11,400 nt of DNA from Ectocarpus siliculosus. Its lineage: Eukaryota > Sar > Phaeophyceae > Ectocarpales > Ectocarpaceae. The DNA is taken from contig FN648195.1 in NCBI GenBank assembly GCA_000310025.1, positions 126,919 to 138,318 of the forward strand, in the 5' to 3' direction. Each line of letters starts with the position of its first letter. Within the stretch, counting starts at the first letter, position 1. This document shows positions 1 to 8,184 of this stretch, in pieces. The notes below the pieces were generated by a model. That model was not told where the DNA came from. It searched no databases and was given only the letters and a program-made list of their open reading frames with translations. Both the position numbers and the translations under genes were made by a program.

Positions 1-152
1 AAAGATAGGCGATACCAGCGTCGACAGCGACGCCACCACTCACCAGCCAACCCAAGACACCCTTTCGACCAACCGCCCCGCCGACGCCTCGAAACGCCGC
101 CGCCGCAACCGAACCGAAAAGGACGCTAAAAATACAAGGAAGCAGTCACAAT
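1..152 (+). CDS. Possible partial exon of an unidentified gene entering from the left edge
   Basis: A plus-strand frame is open from base 2 and has strongly C-ending codons over its first ~40 codons (GAC, ACC, GCC, CGC, AAC), which fits the GC-rich exons elsewhere in the window. The peptide is hydrophilic, rich in Thr, Asp, Gln and Asn, and contains a basic cluster KRRRRNRTEKDAKNTRK that resembles a nuclear localisation signal. A good splice donor (GTACGT) starts at 153, so the exon could end at 152 in phase 1. Read without splicing, the frame runs on to 481, antisense to the NF-YC polyQ exon, which is unlikely to be coding. No domain is recognised. If real, this gene would be convergent with NF-YC, whose stop codon is at 169-171. 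The alternative is untranslated DNA that happens to be open. Confidence 0.3.
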
Positions 153-168
153 GTACGTACAAGACTAC

Positions 169-1452
169 TCAGACCTGGAGCATCGCCGGATTTGACATCA
201 TGGCGCTTTGCATGGCTGCCATCGCGTTCGCCTGTTCGATATCGGCTTCCCCCTGTCCGGCAGCAGCCACGCCCTGTTGCTGCTGCTGCTGCTGCTGCTG
301 CTGGAGAAACATGGCCTTGTGGGAGATGTCGAAAGTTGGTGCCCAGCACAAGGGCGAGCATGACGAGGGCGGACGGCGGCAGGCAGCACGAAGACAAGAG
401 AAGAGGACAGAGAAACAGAGAAAGGGAGAGGGAGAGGGGAAGAGAGGGAGGGAGAGGGAGAGGGAGAGGGAGAGAAGTTAGAAGAGAGAGATTTACAAGG
501 GAAAGCTGGTGGGGACGATATCCGGGCTTCAAAGCCGGGACGCCAGGAGGCCCCGGCCAAAAAATGGTGCCGGAAAAAGCAACGCCAGCAAATTTCCCTT
601 TCGGCCGGGGGAAACAATTTCTCTCGGGTTTTATTGCTCCCGGGGGGGGGGGCGCAATCAAGCGTCAATCCGTACTCCAAATTTCTTTCGTAGGACAGGG
701 TTAACGGGGGGGGGGGGGTGCTACGGGCTGTTTGGCGCCACAGGGTCTCACTTGCTGCGCCTGCTGCTGCCAGAGGACCTGCATCTGCATCGCCATCTGC
801 GGATCAGCCTGCATCAGCGCCTGTTGCTGCAGAGCCGCCTGAAAGAACGCCACACGACAAAGGGTAGTTGCACGAGAGGCTCGGGATTAACGTCACGCTT
901 TTTTGGAACAAGACTTCACGGCGAAACGGAAAAAAAAGGGACCGCAGGATCGTCGCGCCAAAAAAACAGGAGTTGGCATGAAACCACAGCTTGCCGCCCG
1001 CACCGAATAGGCGTCACACGGACGGGATCTCGCTCAAAAAGCGTTCACCAGTGTAATTTAGTCGGACCCTAGAATACATCGTCCAGCCTACAGCACAAAG
1101 TTCAGAGGTCCAGGGCATCGGCAGGGGGCGAGGAAAATAACGCTGGACACGTCAGCAGCCCGAACACCTAAAAACTGAAGCTCGGGCTGCCAGCCATGCT
1201 GCAACTGCACACAAAAACGACGCGACCAAAAGGCGGTTCAGGGGTTTTGCCGAAGAAGTAATTTCGTCAGGGAACAAAAAACGATTTTGGCGCAGGAAAA
1301 CCTGGTGCGATGCGGGTGCTCTCCCTTTCGGAGCCTTGTCCAATAATACACCGCACACCAGATTCACCTGTGCTGCCAAAGCTTCCGGAGTTGTACCGGC
1401 AGCCCCGTTACCCTCCGCAGCACCTCCAGCTGCCTGCTGCTGTTGCAGTTGC

Positions 1453-1514
<62 letters not shown>

Positions 1515-3912
1515 CAGGAGGGAGTTTTGCTGTGTGTGTGTTGGCGACCAAAGCCGGGGGCAGCGGTATCACGAGGCGCAACAAGTGCGCGCGCACATAC
1601 GTGCGGTGAAACAAAAAAAAATCACAGGCATGAAGCAGTCTGGGTGGTACGACAGCGGCCAGCGAGAGAGTGCCATGATCACGCATCACGGAGAGGGCGT
1701 AGACGACTCCAACCAGTCCGATTCTCCAAGCGGAGTCGTGTCAAGTACGCCGGCTAGCGGGGCAATCGGCAAAAAGAGTTCATTGCCTCCACGCTCCGCG
1801 CGGGGGTGGATGGAGATGGGAATCCAGGTTTTCGGCTTGAAGAGACGGCCGATGAAGCGCATGTTCTCAAGTGCCTGTATGGAGTTTAAGTCTGCCAACC
1901 ACGTGAAGGCGGAGTCGAACACGCGTTCAGCACGCGGCGGAACACGGGACGAAGCGCGACTACTGTCTAAAAACAATAACACAGACGAGATAAACTGGCT
2001 GCAGAATTCGCGAAATCACCGACCATGTGCTGCCCCAGCGCGTGCTGCATGGCCATGAGATGCATCTGTTGCTGGGCCTCCTGATCAACCGCAGCCGCGT
2101 GGCCGACGTCGTCCTTCTTGAGCTTGAGACATACATACGACCGCGAAAAAAACGAAAAGAACAGCAGCGATCAGGTACAGAAACACTGCAAGACTATCGA
2201 CATTGGCTAGGCGGGGGGGGGTGCTTAGAGTCTAGCATCAGTTAACCTTCCATTTTATCTTTACCGGTTGCTTGTGCAACACCGCCGTGTTTCGCGAAAT
2301 CGGTACACAGCGACAACTTTCACGTTGATACACAAGCCGCCATGCGTCGGTTCCAGTTTCGAATGCGCCCCCCTTCCTCTCCGCTGGGTAGCTACTAGGG
2401 TGCGGTTAGGGTACACGCATTTCGTCTGATCAAGCAAAACAAGCGAAGGCGACTTAGGCTCTTCCGTAGGAGACGTGGCAGAAGGGTCCACCTCAAGGTC
2501 ACTGTAGCTGTAACACCGCTACCGAGGGCAGGCAGGTGTTCCTCCGTTGACAATTTGGCAAGGAGAGAGCAACAAAAAAAAAAGTGAGCAAGTGCGGTCG
2601 GTGCCACAAGTGGTCCGCCCGCCGCTCCTGCCAGCAAGTGGCACGTGGAAGGAAATCCGTGTATCCCATCTGTGATGATCTCCCGAATTTCGACCGTTCT
2701 CGGAACGCTTCCAAGGATCGGTTCTTCCTATGTACACTCTGAGTGTGTCCGCATGGGTCCTACGCTTTCAAAAATGCCTCTCATCCACACGCATGTTGGG
2801 TCTGCGTGTGGGGAGGGGATTCTTTCTGCGTGCCGGAGGCGAGGCATGGCGTACCTCTTCTCTTGGCACAATGTCGATCAGGAAATCGTATGTGTCGGTC
2901 TTCGAGACGGCCATCGCTATGTCGTTGCGCTGCAGCGTACGTCGTTTGTTCTCCGCCGTCAGAGAGTTGGCCCGCATGGCCATCTGAGCACCAAAAGAAA
3001 AAAGAAAACAACGAAACAAAGAGATATCAACGAACAAAATACCGATGGATCTCTTCCCTAAAAGCGATAAAACAAGAATGAACAGCAATAGTCTTGTATA
3101 GCAATGGAAATTCATGTCATAAAATGCAATCAACAAAAATCTTACACCATGCGCTCTCGTAGAGTCTCCCCCCAAACCAAAGAAAAAAATATTCATACTC
3201 AACTGCTTCGAAGTACGTAACAAAACACACACGCATAGACATGTTATCCCTCCCCCACTGTCATCAGCCTCTCTCCCACCTCAAGCACGAAGATCTCGCA
3301 GGCTTTGGCGATGATAATCGGCGCTTCTGCCGCAATCATGAACCGCGGAGCCCCCGCCTCGGCGATGTCATCTTCCAGCCGCATGATCTTCTTGATGCGG
3401 GCCAGGGGCAGTTCGTGGTTCTTGAAGTCCTCCTGATAAAAACAACAGACATGAGCACCAAAGTACCACGGGGATTGTCACTGCTGGCTGTCCAACAACA
3501 GTTTCGTTCTGCAGAAATCAGGCCAAAACAAGAATTACAACAGCTGCTGCTCGTACATACGGTAGAAGCGCATGTACGATACCGTTCATGACTGAAACCT
3601 GCTTTCACAACAAGTGCCAAGCAGTATACCGTGTACGAAATCCGTACCGAACACCCCCGTACCTCCACCCCTACTAAGCCACAGCAGCAGCAGCAGCAGC
3701 AGCAGCACAAGCACCACCAGCACCACCGTCAGCGACAGCAACAGCAGCAGCAGCAGCGGTACAGCAGGACGTAAAGGCACGCACCTTCTCTGGGTCTATC
3801 TGCGTCATCTCCGTCTCGACTTCGTTCCAGAAGTCGTTGATGCGAGCCTGCTCCCGCTGTATGTGCGCCTGCTGCAGCTGCAGCTGCTGCATCGGCGTCG
3901 CGCCCCCCGCTG
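169..3912 (-). CDS. NF-YC: NF-YC / HAP5, histone-fold subunit of CCAAT-binding factor NF-Y (seven exons)
   Basis: NF-YC pairs with NF-YB through a histone fold; the dimer recruits NF-YA and binds CCAAT boxes in promoters in the nucleus. Exons on the minus strand: 3912-3785, 3432-3280, 2983-2855, 2122-2024, 1529-1368, 838-752 and 300-169. All use GT-AG introns, and every junction listed is phase 0. Exon 1 ends in [16 protein letters not shown], the pre-fold segment of NF-YC. Exon 2 has [11 protein letters not shown] and [15 protein letters not shown] (helix 1 and the start of helix 2). Exon 3 has [15 protein letters not shown] and [12 protein letters not shown] (loop 2 and helix 3). Exon 4 opens with LKKDD, the usual end of the core. 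Exons 4-7 form a Gln-rich tail (58 Gln in about 159 residues, including runs of about 20 and 9), like the activation domain of animal NF-YC. The frame stops with TGA at 171-169. From the Met at 3892 the product is about 289 residues; the true start is probably in an upstream exon, because exon 1 is open to its acceptor in phase 1. Oddities: a seven-residue insertion near loop 1 and loss of the helix-2 Trp. Confidence 0.93.
274..303 (-). repeat. CAG tract encoding Gln run in the last NF-YC exon
   Basis: In the sense orientation this is CAG repeated with one CAA interruption, coding nine glutamines from the first base of the exon at 300. The preceding CCAG at 304-301 is the likely acceptor, so repeat and splice acceptor are fused: each CAG unit next to it offers another AG. 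Confidence 0.85.
401..492. repeat. Purine-rich (GGGAGA)n tract in NF-YC intron 6
   Basis: The plus strand is almost pure purine, with GAGAGG and GGGAGA units most regular at about 423-476. In the sense orientation of NF-YC it is a long pyrimidine tract inside intron 751-301, ending about 100 nt upstream of the acceptor. Confidence 0.8.
545..718. other. Homopolymer-rich stretch inside NF-YC intron 6
   Basis: This part of the intron has doubled and tripled letters (AAATTTCCCTTTCGG), a run of about ten G near 641-652 and a run of about twelve G at 706-717. It resembles the low-quality texture at the right end of the window. No coding sequence depends on it. Confidence 0.5.
1434..1508 (-). repeat. 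CAG tract encoding about 20 Gln in NF-YC exon 5
   Basis: Codons from 1508 down to 1449 are nearly all CAG with CAA interruptions; they are followed by Leu and four more Gln. The exon (1529-1368) has 27 Gln in 54 codons and ends PEALAAQ before donor GTGAAT. Frame, acceptor (CACACACAG) and donor all agree with the polyQ reading rather than the poly-Ala or poly-Leu alternatives. Confidence 0.9.
2855..3432 (-). other. NF-YC histone-fold core (two exons and intron 3279-2984)
   Basis: The acceptor ATCAG ends at 3433 and the exon opens with [17 protein letters not shown], continuing directly from DPEK of the preceding exon. The first core exon ends at 3280 with IFVLE before donor GTGGGA. The second begins at 2983 after acceptor GCTCAG with MAMRAN and ends at 2855 before donor GTACGC. 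The joined fold aligns without gaps to known NF-YC proteins in helix 2, loop 2 and helix 3. The basic loop [11 protein letters not shown] is intact, so heterodimer formation and DNA backbone contact should be preserved there. The only length difference is at loop 1. Confidence 0.92.
3682..3758. repeat. CAG/CAC trinucleotide tract in NF-YC intron 1
   Basis: Eight perfect CAG units at 3682-3705 are followed by CAC-, CAA- and CAG-type triplets to about 3758. The tract lies in the intron between exons 3912-3785 and 3432-3280. In the gene's sense it reads CTG, opposite to the exonic CAG tracts. Confidence 0.85.
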
Positions 3913-4299
3913 CTAGCGCAGCCCATCATCAGATCACAAATGAGCGGCAAGTGGGGCAAGAAGGGGGTCAGGGCAGTGCAAGCCGTGATGCTAAAAGGAA
4001 AGCTTTCGCAACACAGCAAGCAACTACAATTGCAGATAGCATGGACGGGGGAACGGCCACGCAAGCACGGTGACCGGGAGGTTGAGAGCGTTCTCTGGGC
4101 GCACCTGGGGCGCATGCTCTCGCCGAGGCGGGGCAATTCAGAAAACAAGCGTTGGATACGAAAACCCACAAAAAGACGCGCGGCGTCTGCGAAATGATAA
4201 TTACCGCTTCCAGCGAAGCCTCTGCAGGTGACGACTACCTTTAATACGTAGCAAACTGGATGTTGATATCACCACGCACACAAAAAGGATCTCGCCCAC

Positions 4300-4351
4300 T
4301 TCTGGCTAAAACTTTGTCCGCCGGTGGTGGTGGTGGTGGTACTGCTGTCAT
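4300..4351 (-). other. Candidate first coding exon of NF-YC
   Basis: An ATG at 4351-4349 with A at -3 begins MTAVPPPPPPADKVLAR; the six prolines come from the GGT/ACC repeat read in this frame. A GT donor (GTGGGC) at 4299 leaves one base over, which is exactly the phase needed to join the exon whose acceptor ends at 3913 (3912-3785), giving Thr and then [11 protein letters not shown]. This would make a protein of about 313 residues. The evidence is only the compatible phase, the start context and the location; the intron would be phase 1, unlike the other NF-YC introns. NF-YC N-termini are variable, so homology cannot help. The alternative is translation from the Met at 3892. Confidence 0.3.
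4323..4340. repeat. (GGT)6 microsatellite
   Basis: Six perfect GGT units. On the minus strand this is ACC/CCA and would encode the proline run of the candidate first NF-YC exon. Confidence 0.85.
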
Positions 4352-4399
4352 TGTCGTTGCTGCCAGCTATCTGCGCATTCACATCCAAGTGAACAAAAA

Positions 4400-5160
4400 A
4401 TTCCCGTGTTGACAAACCGACCCAAACAACAGGTATCTATGAAGACCAAAACAAACAACGTGACCCAAAAAACAGTGGTACGTCCCGACATTCGCCAAGA
4501 AATAAAAGGTTCCATGCATGGACCTACTGGAAACGGAACGCAAGGGTCTCAAAGGAAGGCCCAACGCAACGAACACAAAAAAGTACTACACCAGACCATT
4601 GCTTCACCTGGAAGCTGAGGCACAAACGACTAAACAACAAATTAGGAGTTTTTTTTTTGCAACTACAAAACGTAAGGAAAAACTAAAGCCTCTACGGTAT
4701 CTACGGCGCATCAATTCTCGCACCCCTCTGAAGCCGGGGAATGTGGATGGTCGTTTTCCTTTCTTTTTTTTTGCCGTAAGACATACTCCACTCAACACTC
4801 CGCACCCTGAACACGCGAGCAAGAAAGGCGTTACACGAAGAAATTACTTCCACAACAATGAAGGGTAGAAACTAAAACACCCCCGAACATGATGCAAAAA
4901 CAAGTGTGACACGCCACGTTCAGTAGAAACACAGGTACGTAATTGTACTGTAGGTCGTGTAAAATTATATGTGTATCCATGGCGAAATTATCGCGCATGA
5001 AAGAGATTTTGACGTTGTACATAAGCGTGAGCACAAATTTCGTGTTGTGTGTAAGAATTACGCGACGAGGGAACAGTCAGTCGTCGACAGAATGGACCGC
5101 CTTGCCGCCTTCGCGAGAAACTAAGTTCATGAGGAACTAGAACAGGGAGGGGGTACGCAG
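4400..5160. other. Intergenic stretch with no supported gene
   Basis: This is A-rich plus-strand sequence with T and A runs (for example near 4651 and 4765). Short open frames are present in several phases but none has coding-like composition, a recognisable motif or convincing splice sites. It is probably the 5' flank of NF-YC, but no promoter element can be singled out. Confidence 0.5.
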
Positions 5161-5161
5161 A

Positions 5162-5188
5162 CCCTATCCCTATCCCTATCCCTAACCC
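5162..5188. repeat. Telomere-like hexamer array
   Basis: Three CCCTAT units are followed by CCCTAA and CCC, about 4.5 hexamers. The last unit matches the common CCCTAA telomere unit and the first three differ from it by one base. It directly precedes a 47-bp tandem duplication. Confidence 0.75.
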
Positions 5189-5195
5189 AACTTCC

Positions 5196-5290
5196 CCGAT
5201 TGCATGCTTTATCCAACATGTTGACCTACTAATACAAACTCTCCGATTGCATGCTTTATTCAACAAGTTGACCTATTAATAATAAACTAA
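5196..5290. repeat. 47-bp tandem duplication
   Basis: Copy one (5196-5242) and copy two (from 5243) both begin CCGATTGCATGCTTTAT. They match at 36 of the first 39 positions, then diverge with a small indel. A short third echo of the internal motif GACCTACTAATA lies at 5342-5353. The unit has no long open frame. Confidence 0.85.
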
Positions 5291-5353
5291 ACCGGGGACC
5301 GCTGAAGGCTACTTACAGTACTGACAGACTCGGGGAGATGAGACCTACTAATA

Positions 5354-6029
5354 ACGGTCACCTCCACATGTCCCCCCCCCCTTCTCAGGAGCCTGGTATT
5401 AATCTTGTTTGCTAGGCAAGAGGAAGCCTTCGGGGATTGGAGCTGTAGAGCACGCAATGAATAGTGTTGACAAGCAGACTCGTTTTTTCCTCGTATTCTT
5501 GGCATCATATCATTCGAACAAAGCCTTGAGAACAAAATGCTGTATGCATACGCCCTCTATCTCTGTCGCTCTGCTGCTGCCTGCTGGACTCGGACAAACA
5601 AGACCGCTACATCTCGAACGGTTAGTATTTCCGTGAGATTGCCGTGTATACTTTCTAAAAAAAGGCCGCCTCAATCTAAACCAGCGATGTGCGTGCACAC
5701 AACTCTTGCTACAGTATCGTACCTTCGGTGACGTAGGACATCACGCCCCTCGGACACAATATCGAAAACTACGGTGTTCTCACGGAGCGGTTTGCTACTC
5801 CGTCACATAATCCACGGCTACATAGACCACACAATCCACGGTAAACACGGCAATTTAGCCTCGAATACTCCACGACGGAGAGAATGGAAACCACCTCTAT
5901 TAGTCTAGGAACAACGCGTTTTCGGAAAAGCTCTCGACGACGTATCCGACGCCGCCAGTTTCGGCACCAATACTCTCTCTCTGGTGTATAGTAGCGGCGA
6001 AAATCGGTCTAGCGGGCGTGGTATATCAT
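5354..6029. other. Intergenic stretch with no supported gene
   Basis: No reading frame here looks coding. Small items only: the 13-mer ATTTAGCCTCGAA at 5853-5865 recurs at 6164-6176, and GTCACATAA occurs at 5802 and 6181. These could be remnants of a dispersed repeat. Confidence 0.4.
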
Positions 6030-6062
6030 GTCTCTCTGTGTGTGTATTTACTATTCCTTAAT
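6030..6062 (+). repeat. Left arm of a 33-bp imperfect inverted repeat
   Basis: The arm ends CTATTCCTTAAT at 6062. It matches the reverse complement of 7621-7653 at 30 of 33 positions, with an abrupt inner end and no similarity inside. Part of the match is a GTGTGTGT run, but the 10-mer ATTCCTTAAT and the flanking bases are not simple sequence. Confidence 0.7.
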
Positions 6063-7620
6063 GTCACCGTACAGCAGTGTCCAATGTGAAAGTGCTGTGT
6101 CTGCGAAACGGGGGGAAGTGAGACCCCAAAAAAAACAAAAAGCCCGCGGCAGCGGGATAGTCTATTTAGCCTCGAAACGTGTCACATAAATTACTAACTA
6201 CAACACTCCGTATACAGGCAGCGTACAGGTTCGAGTGTTGCTGTTGTTGTCTTCACCATAACAATCGCGTTCCGGTTGCCAGACTGGAAAATATTCACCG
6301 AACACCAACAAGCCACATCTATCCCAAGCCAATACATACGTTCAAAGTTTCCAGCGCGCACGGCAATTGGGCGAGAGGGTTAGGCCTCTCGCCCAACGAA
6401 TTTGCAGCATGGATTTTAAAAAAGTTGGCTGTTTCTCTGCCCCCCCCTCGTTCTCCCGATCCCAACGGACAGGCCACAGCAGCAGCAAGGAGGCTATACC
6501 GGTGCTGCGCACGCTTCAGAACAGGGAGCGAGAGGGGTGCTCAGCACGCATAACAACGGGATTATATCTGCCTCCTTCCCTCTCTTCGCTGCTCTTGAGG
6601 GGGAAAAAACGGCAAAAATGTGTGTGGGTTTTTGCCAGGCAGCACACGACGAAGAGAGCGAGCCACGGGTGCAGAGACGGCGAGGATTAAACTCACCTCC
6701 GTCCATCTTGATCTCTCGGTACCTCCCACTGCTGCCTCTCCGCTCTCTCTGAGGGGCCGTGGTTAGCGCTGGATGCCGCAGCAGCAGGCTCTCTCTCTGT
6801 TTGTATCCGCGCGCGGAAACACGCCTCCGGAACTACATCTCGTACAAACCACGGCTTGGATCAACCAACTGACCCACAAGCAGAGAGAGTTCACCTGCTC
6901 GCTCTCCAGTTGGCCTGGTGTACAACCAACCCACCCTCCGACCCTCTCGCACGGCAGGGTAATCCTTTCTAAGGCTTGATCGTCTATCCGGAACGCTAAA
7001 GGTGAGGTGTGCTGCTGCACTTGGTGCGTTATTGCCCAGTACTGCCGTTGTGAGCGGCAATTTAATTCTTTGATACCCTGACATGACGTTAGACCGTAGA
7101 ACTCGTGAACCCCCACAGCGCTCGCCGCCCTCTCTCCGCATCAGCTGCTGGTGGTGCGTGTCCGAAAACCTTCGATGGCGCTGAATTGGCGGTGTTCGTG
7201 CATTCCTCCCCCCCTTCCAGCCGCTGCTGCTGCTGTGCGCATATCGGACTTTTTGAAACGCTGTATATGCATACAAGTCTACACCTTGAACAACAACAGG
7301 GCGAAGAACTTCAAAGGGTTCGCGGCCGGAGATTTATGTCATGTCTCCATGACCCTCTGGTTGTTTTGTTGTTTTGTGTTCGTGCACAATTGCGACCACC
7401 CTACCGCAGTACCAGGCAGAGTAGTGGTTATGATCTCCTCGCACTTGGTGTAACCCCTTTGGCGGCTTTGTCTGCAGGGACCGAGCCTTTCCTGCCGAGT
7501 TCAATGCCTCGTACATAGCTATCTGTCGGTTGGATGTGGCTTCTTCTAGGGTCGGAGAATACATTTTGTAGGTCACCGGTCAATTGTACCTCGTAGCCAC
7601 CCTGCTGGCTCTCTGCTACT
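6063..7620. other. Interior between the inverted arms, no supported gene
   Basis: There are several frames of 60-140 codons on both strands, but they have mixed composition and no transposase, integrase or other recognisable motif. A perfect hairpin lies at 6367-6396. The segment could be a decayed non-autonomous element or ordinary intergenic DNA. Confidence 0.4.
6367..6396. repeat. Perfect 12-bp inverted repeat with 6-nt loop
   Basis: TTGGGCGAGAGG, then GTTAGG, then CCTCTCGCCCAA. The arms are perfectly complementary and GC-rich, so RNA or single-stranded DNA from here would form a stable hairpin. No poly-T follows, and no gene is attached to it. Confidence 0.85.
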
Positions 7621-7653
7621 ATTAAGGAATAATAAAAACACACACAGAAAGAC
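7621..7653 (-). repeat. Right arm of the 33-bp imperfect inverted repeat
   Basis: The arm begins ATTAAGGAAT and is the mirror of 6030-6062, with three substitutions. Weak similarity seems to continue outward (TATATC next to both arms, and AACAACGCGTTTTC near 5910 against AACCACGCGCTTTC on the opposite strand at the matching distance). Both arms may therefore be ends of longer, decayed copies. Confidence 0.7.
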
Positions 7654-8184
7654 TACCCATTCGAGATATACCCACAGCAGTCGAACGGGATGTGGTGGAG
7701 TCTACTACTACAGTAGTGGTAGATCGCGGGTCTCTCCGAAATGAAAAATCTGCACGGTGTAGGAGTGGAAAGCGCGTGGTTGCGAATCAGAAACTGCTGG
7801 ACCTTTCTCGCGTTAAGAATTGAAGGGAATGTAGTACCGCAGGGGGGAAAGGTTTAGAAACTATAGTACAAGCAACGGGGGTACAGGAAGCGAGAGACGT
7901 GCTGGCATTGTCGTTGACGCAGCATGATTGGGGGAGGTATGATACATAGGTGTGTACGCCAGTTTAGGATCGAGTCCTTCCTAGGGCAAAATCGCAAGCG
8001 CTCACCGACCTTCATGCTATCGGTAGTTTGGGGCGGCGATCTGTTCACTCAAGAAACGATTCCACCGCATTTTTGCCGCCACCTCTCGCTTACGCCAACT
8101 CAGGGAGGGGGTAGGCGGCGCTGCTATACGCACACCGTCGATCAGCGGAGCCCCGGCAGCAAGGAGAGAACTCTTCTGAGAACC
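7654..8184 (+). other. 5' flank of the UPRT gene
   Basis: This stretch lies upstream of the chosen UPRT start. The UPRT frame is open back to an ATG at 7924, but that part lacks the composition and low-complexity runs of the exon and is probably 5' UTR or promoter. A near-palindrome CTACTACTACAGTAGTGGTAG lies at about 7703. No TATA box or other core element can be assigned with confidence. Confidence 0.4.

Noticed and set aside
1443-1757. Plus-strand frame with a 22-Leu run, and other poly-Leu, poly-Cys and poly-Ala frames over triplet repeats
   Set aside because: These are other readings of CAG/CTG tracts. The minus-strand polyQ reading is supported by flanking splice sites and by the NF-YC frame.
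3541-3575. Minus-strand peptide [12 protein letters not shown] as an extra NF-YC exon
   Set aside because: It ends in a stop almost at once, and joining 3785 to 3432 already gives a gapless NF-YC alignment, so this is intronic.
7047-7064. Similarity to a bacterial lac operator (TTGTGAGCGGCAATTT)
   Set aside because: Eukaryotic intergenic DNA with no partner half-site or cloning-vector sequence around it; a chance match.
4400-7900. Open frames of 60-150 codons on both strands in the middle region
   Set aside because: Mixed composition, no domains, no convincing splice sites and heavy overlap between strands; expected by chance in GC-rich DNA.
7924-8184. N-terminal extension of UPRT from the ATG at 7924
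   Set aside because: The frame is open, but codon use and composition differ from the exon. The ATG at 8185 has a better context.
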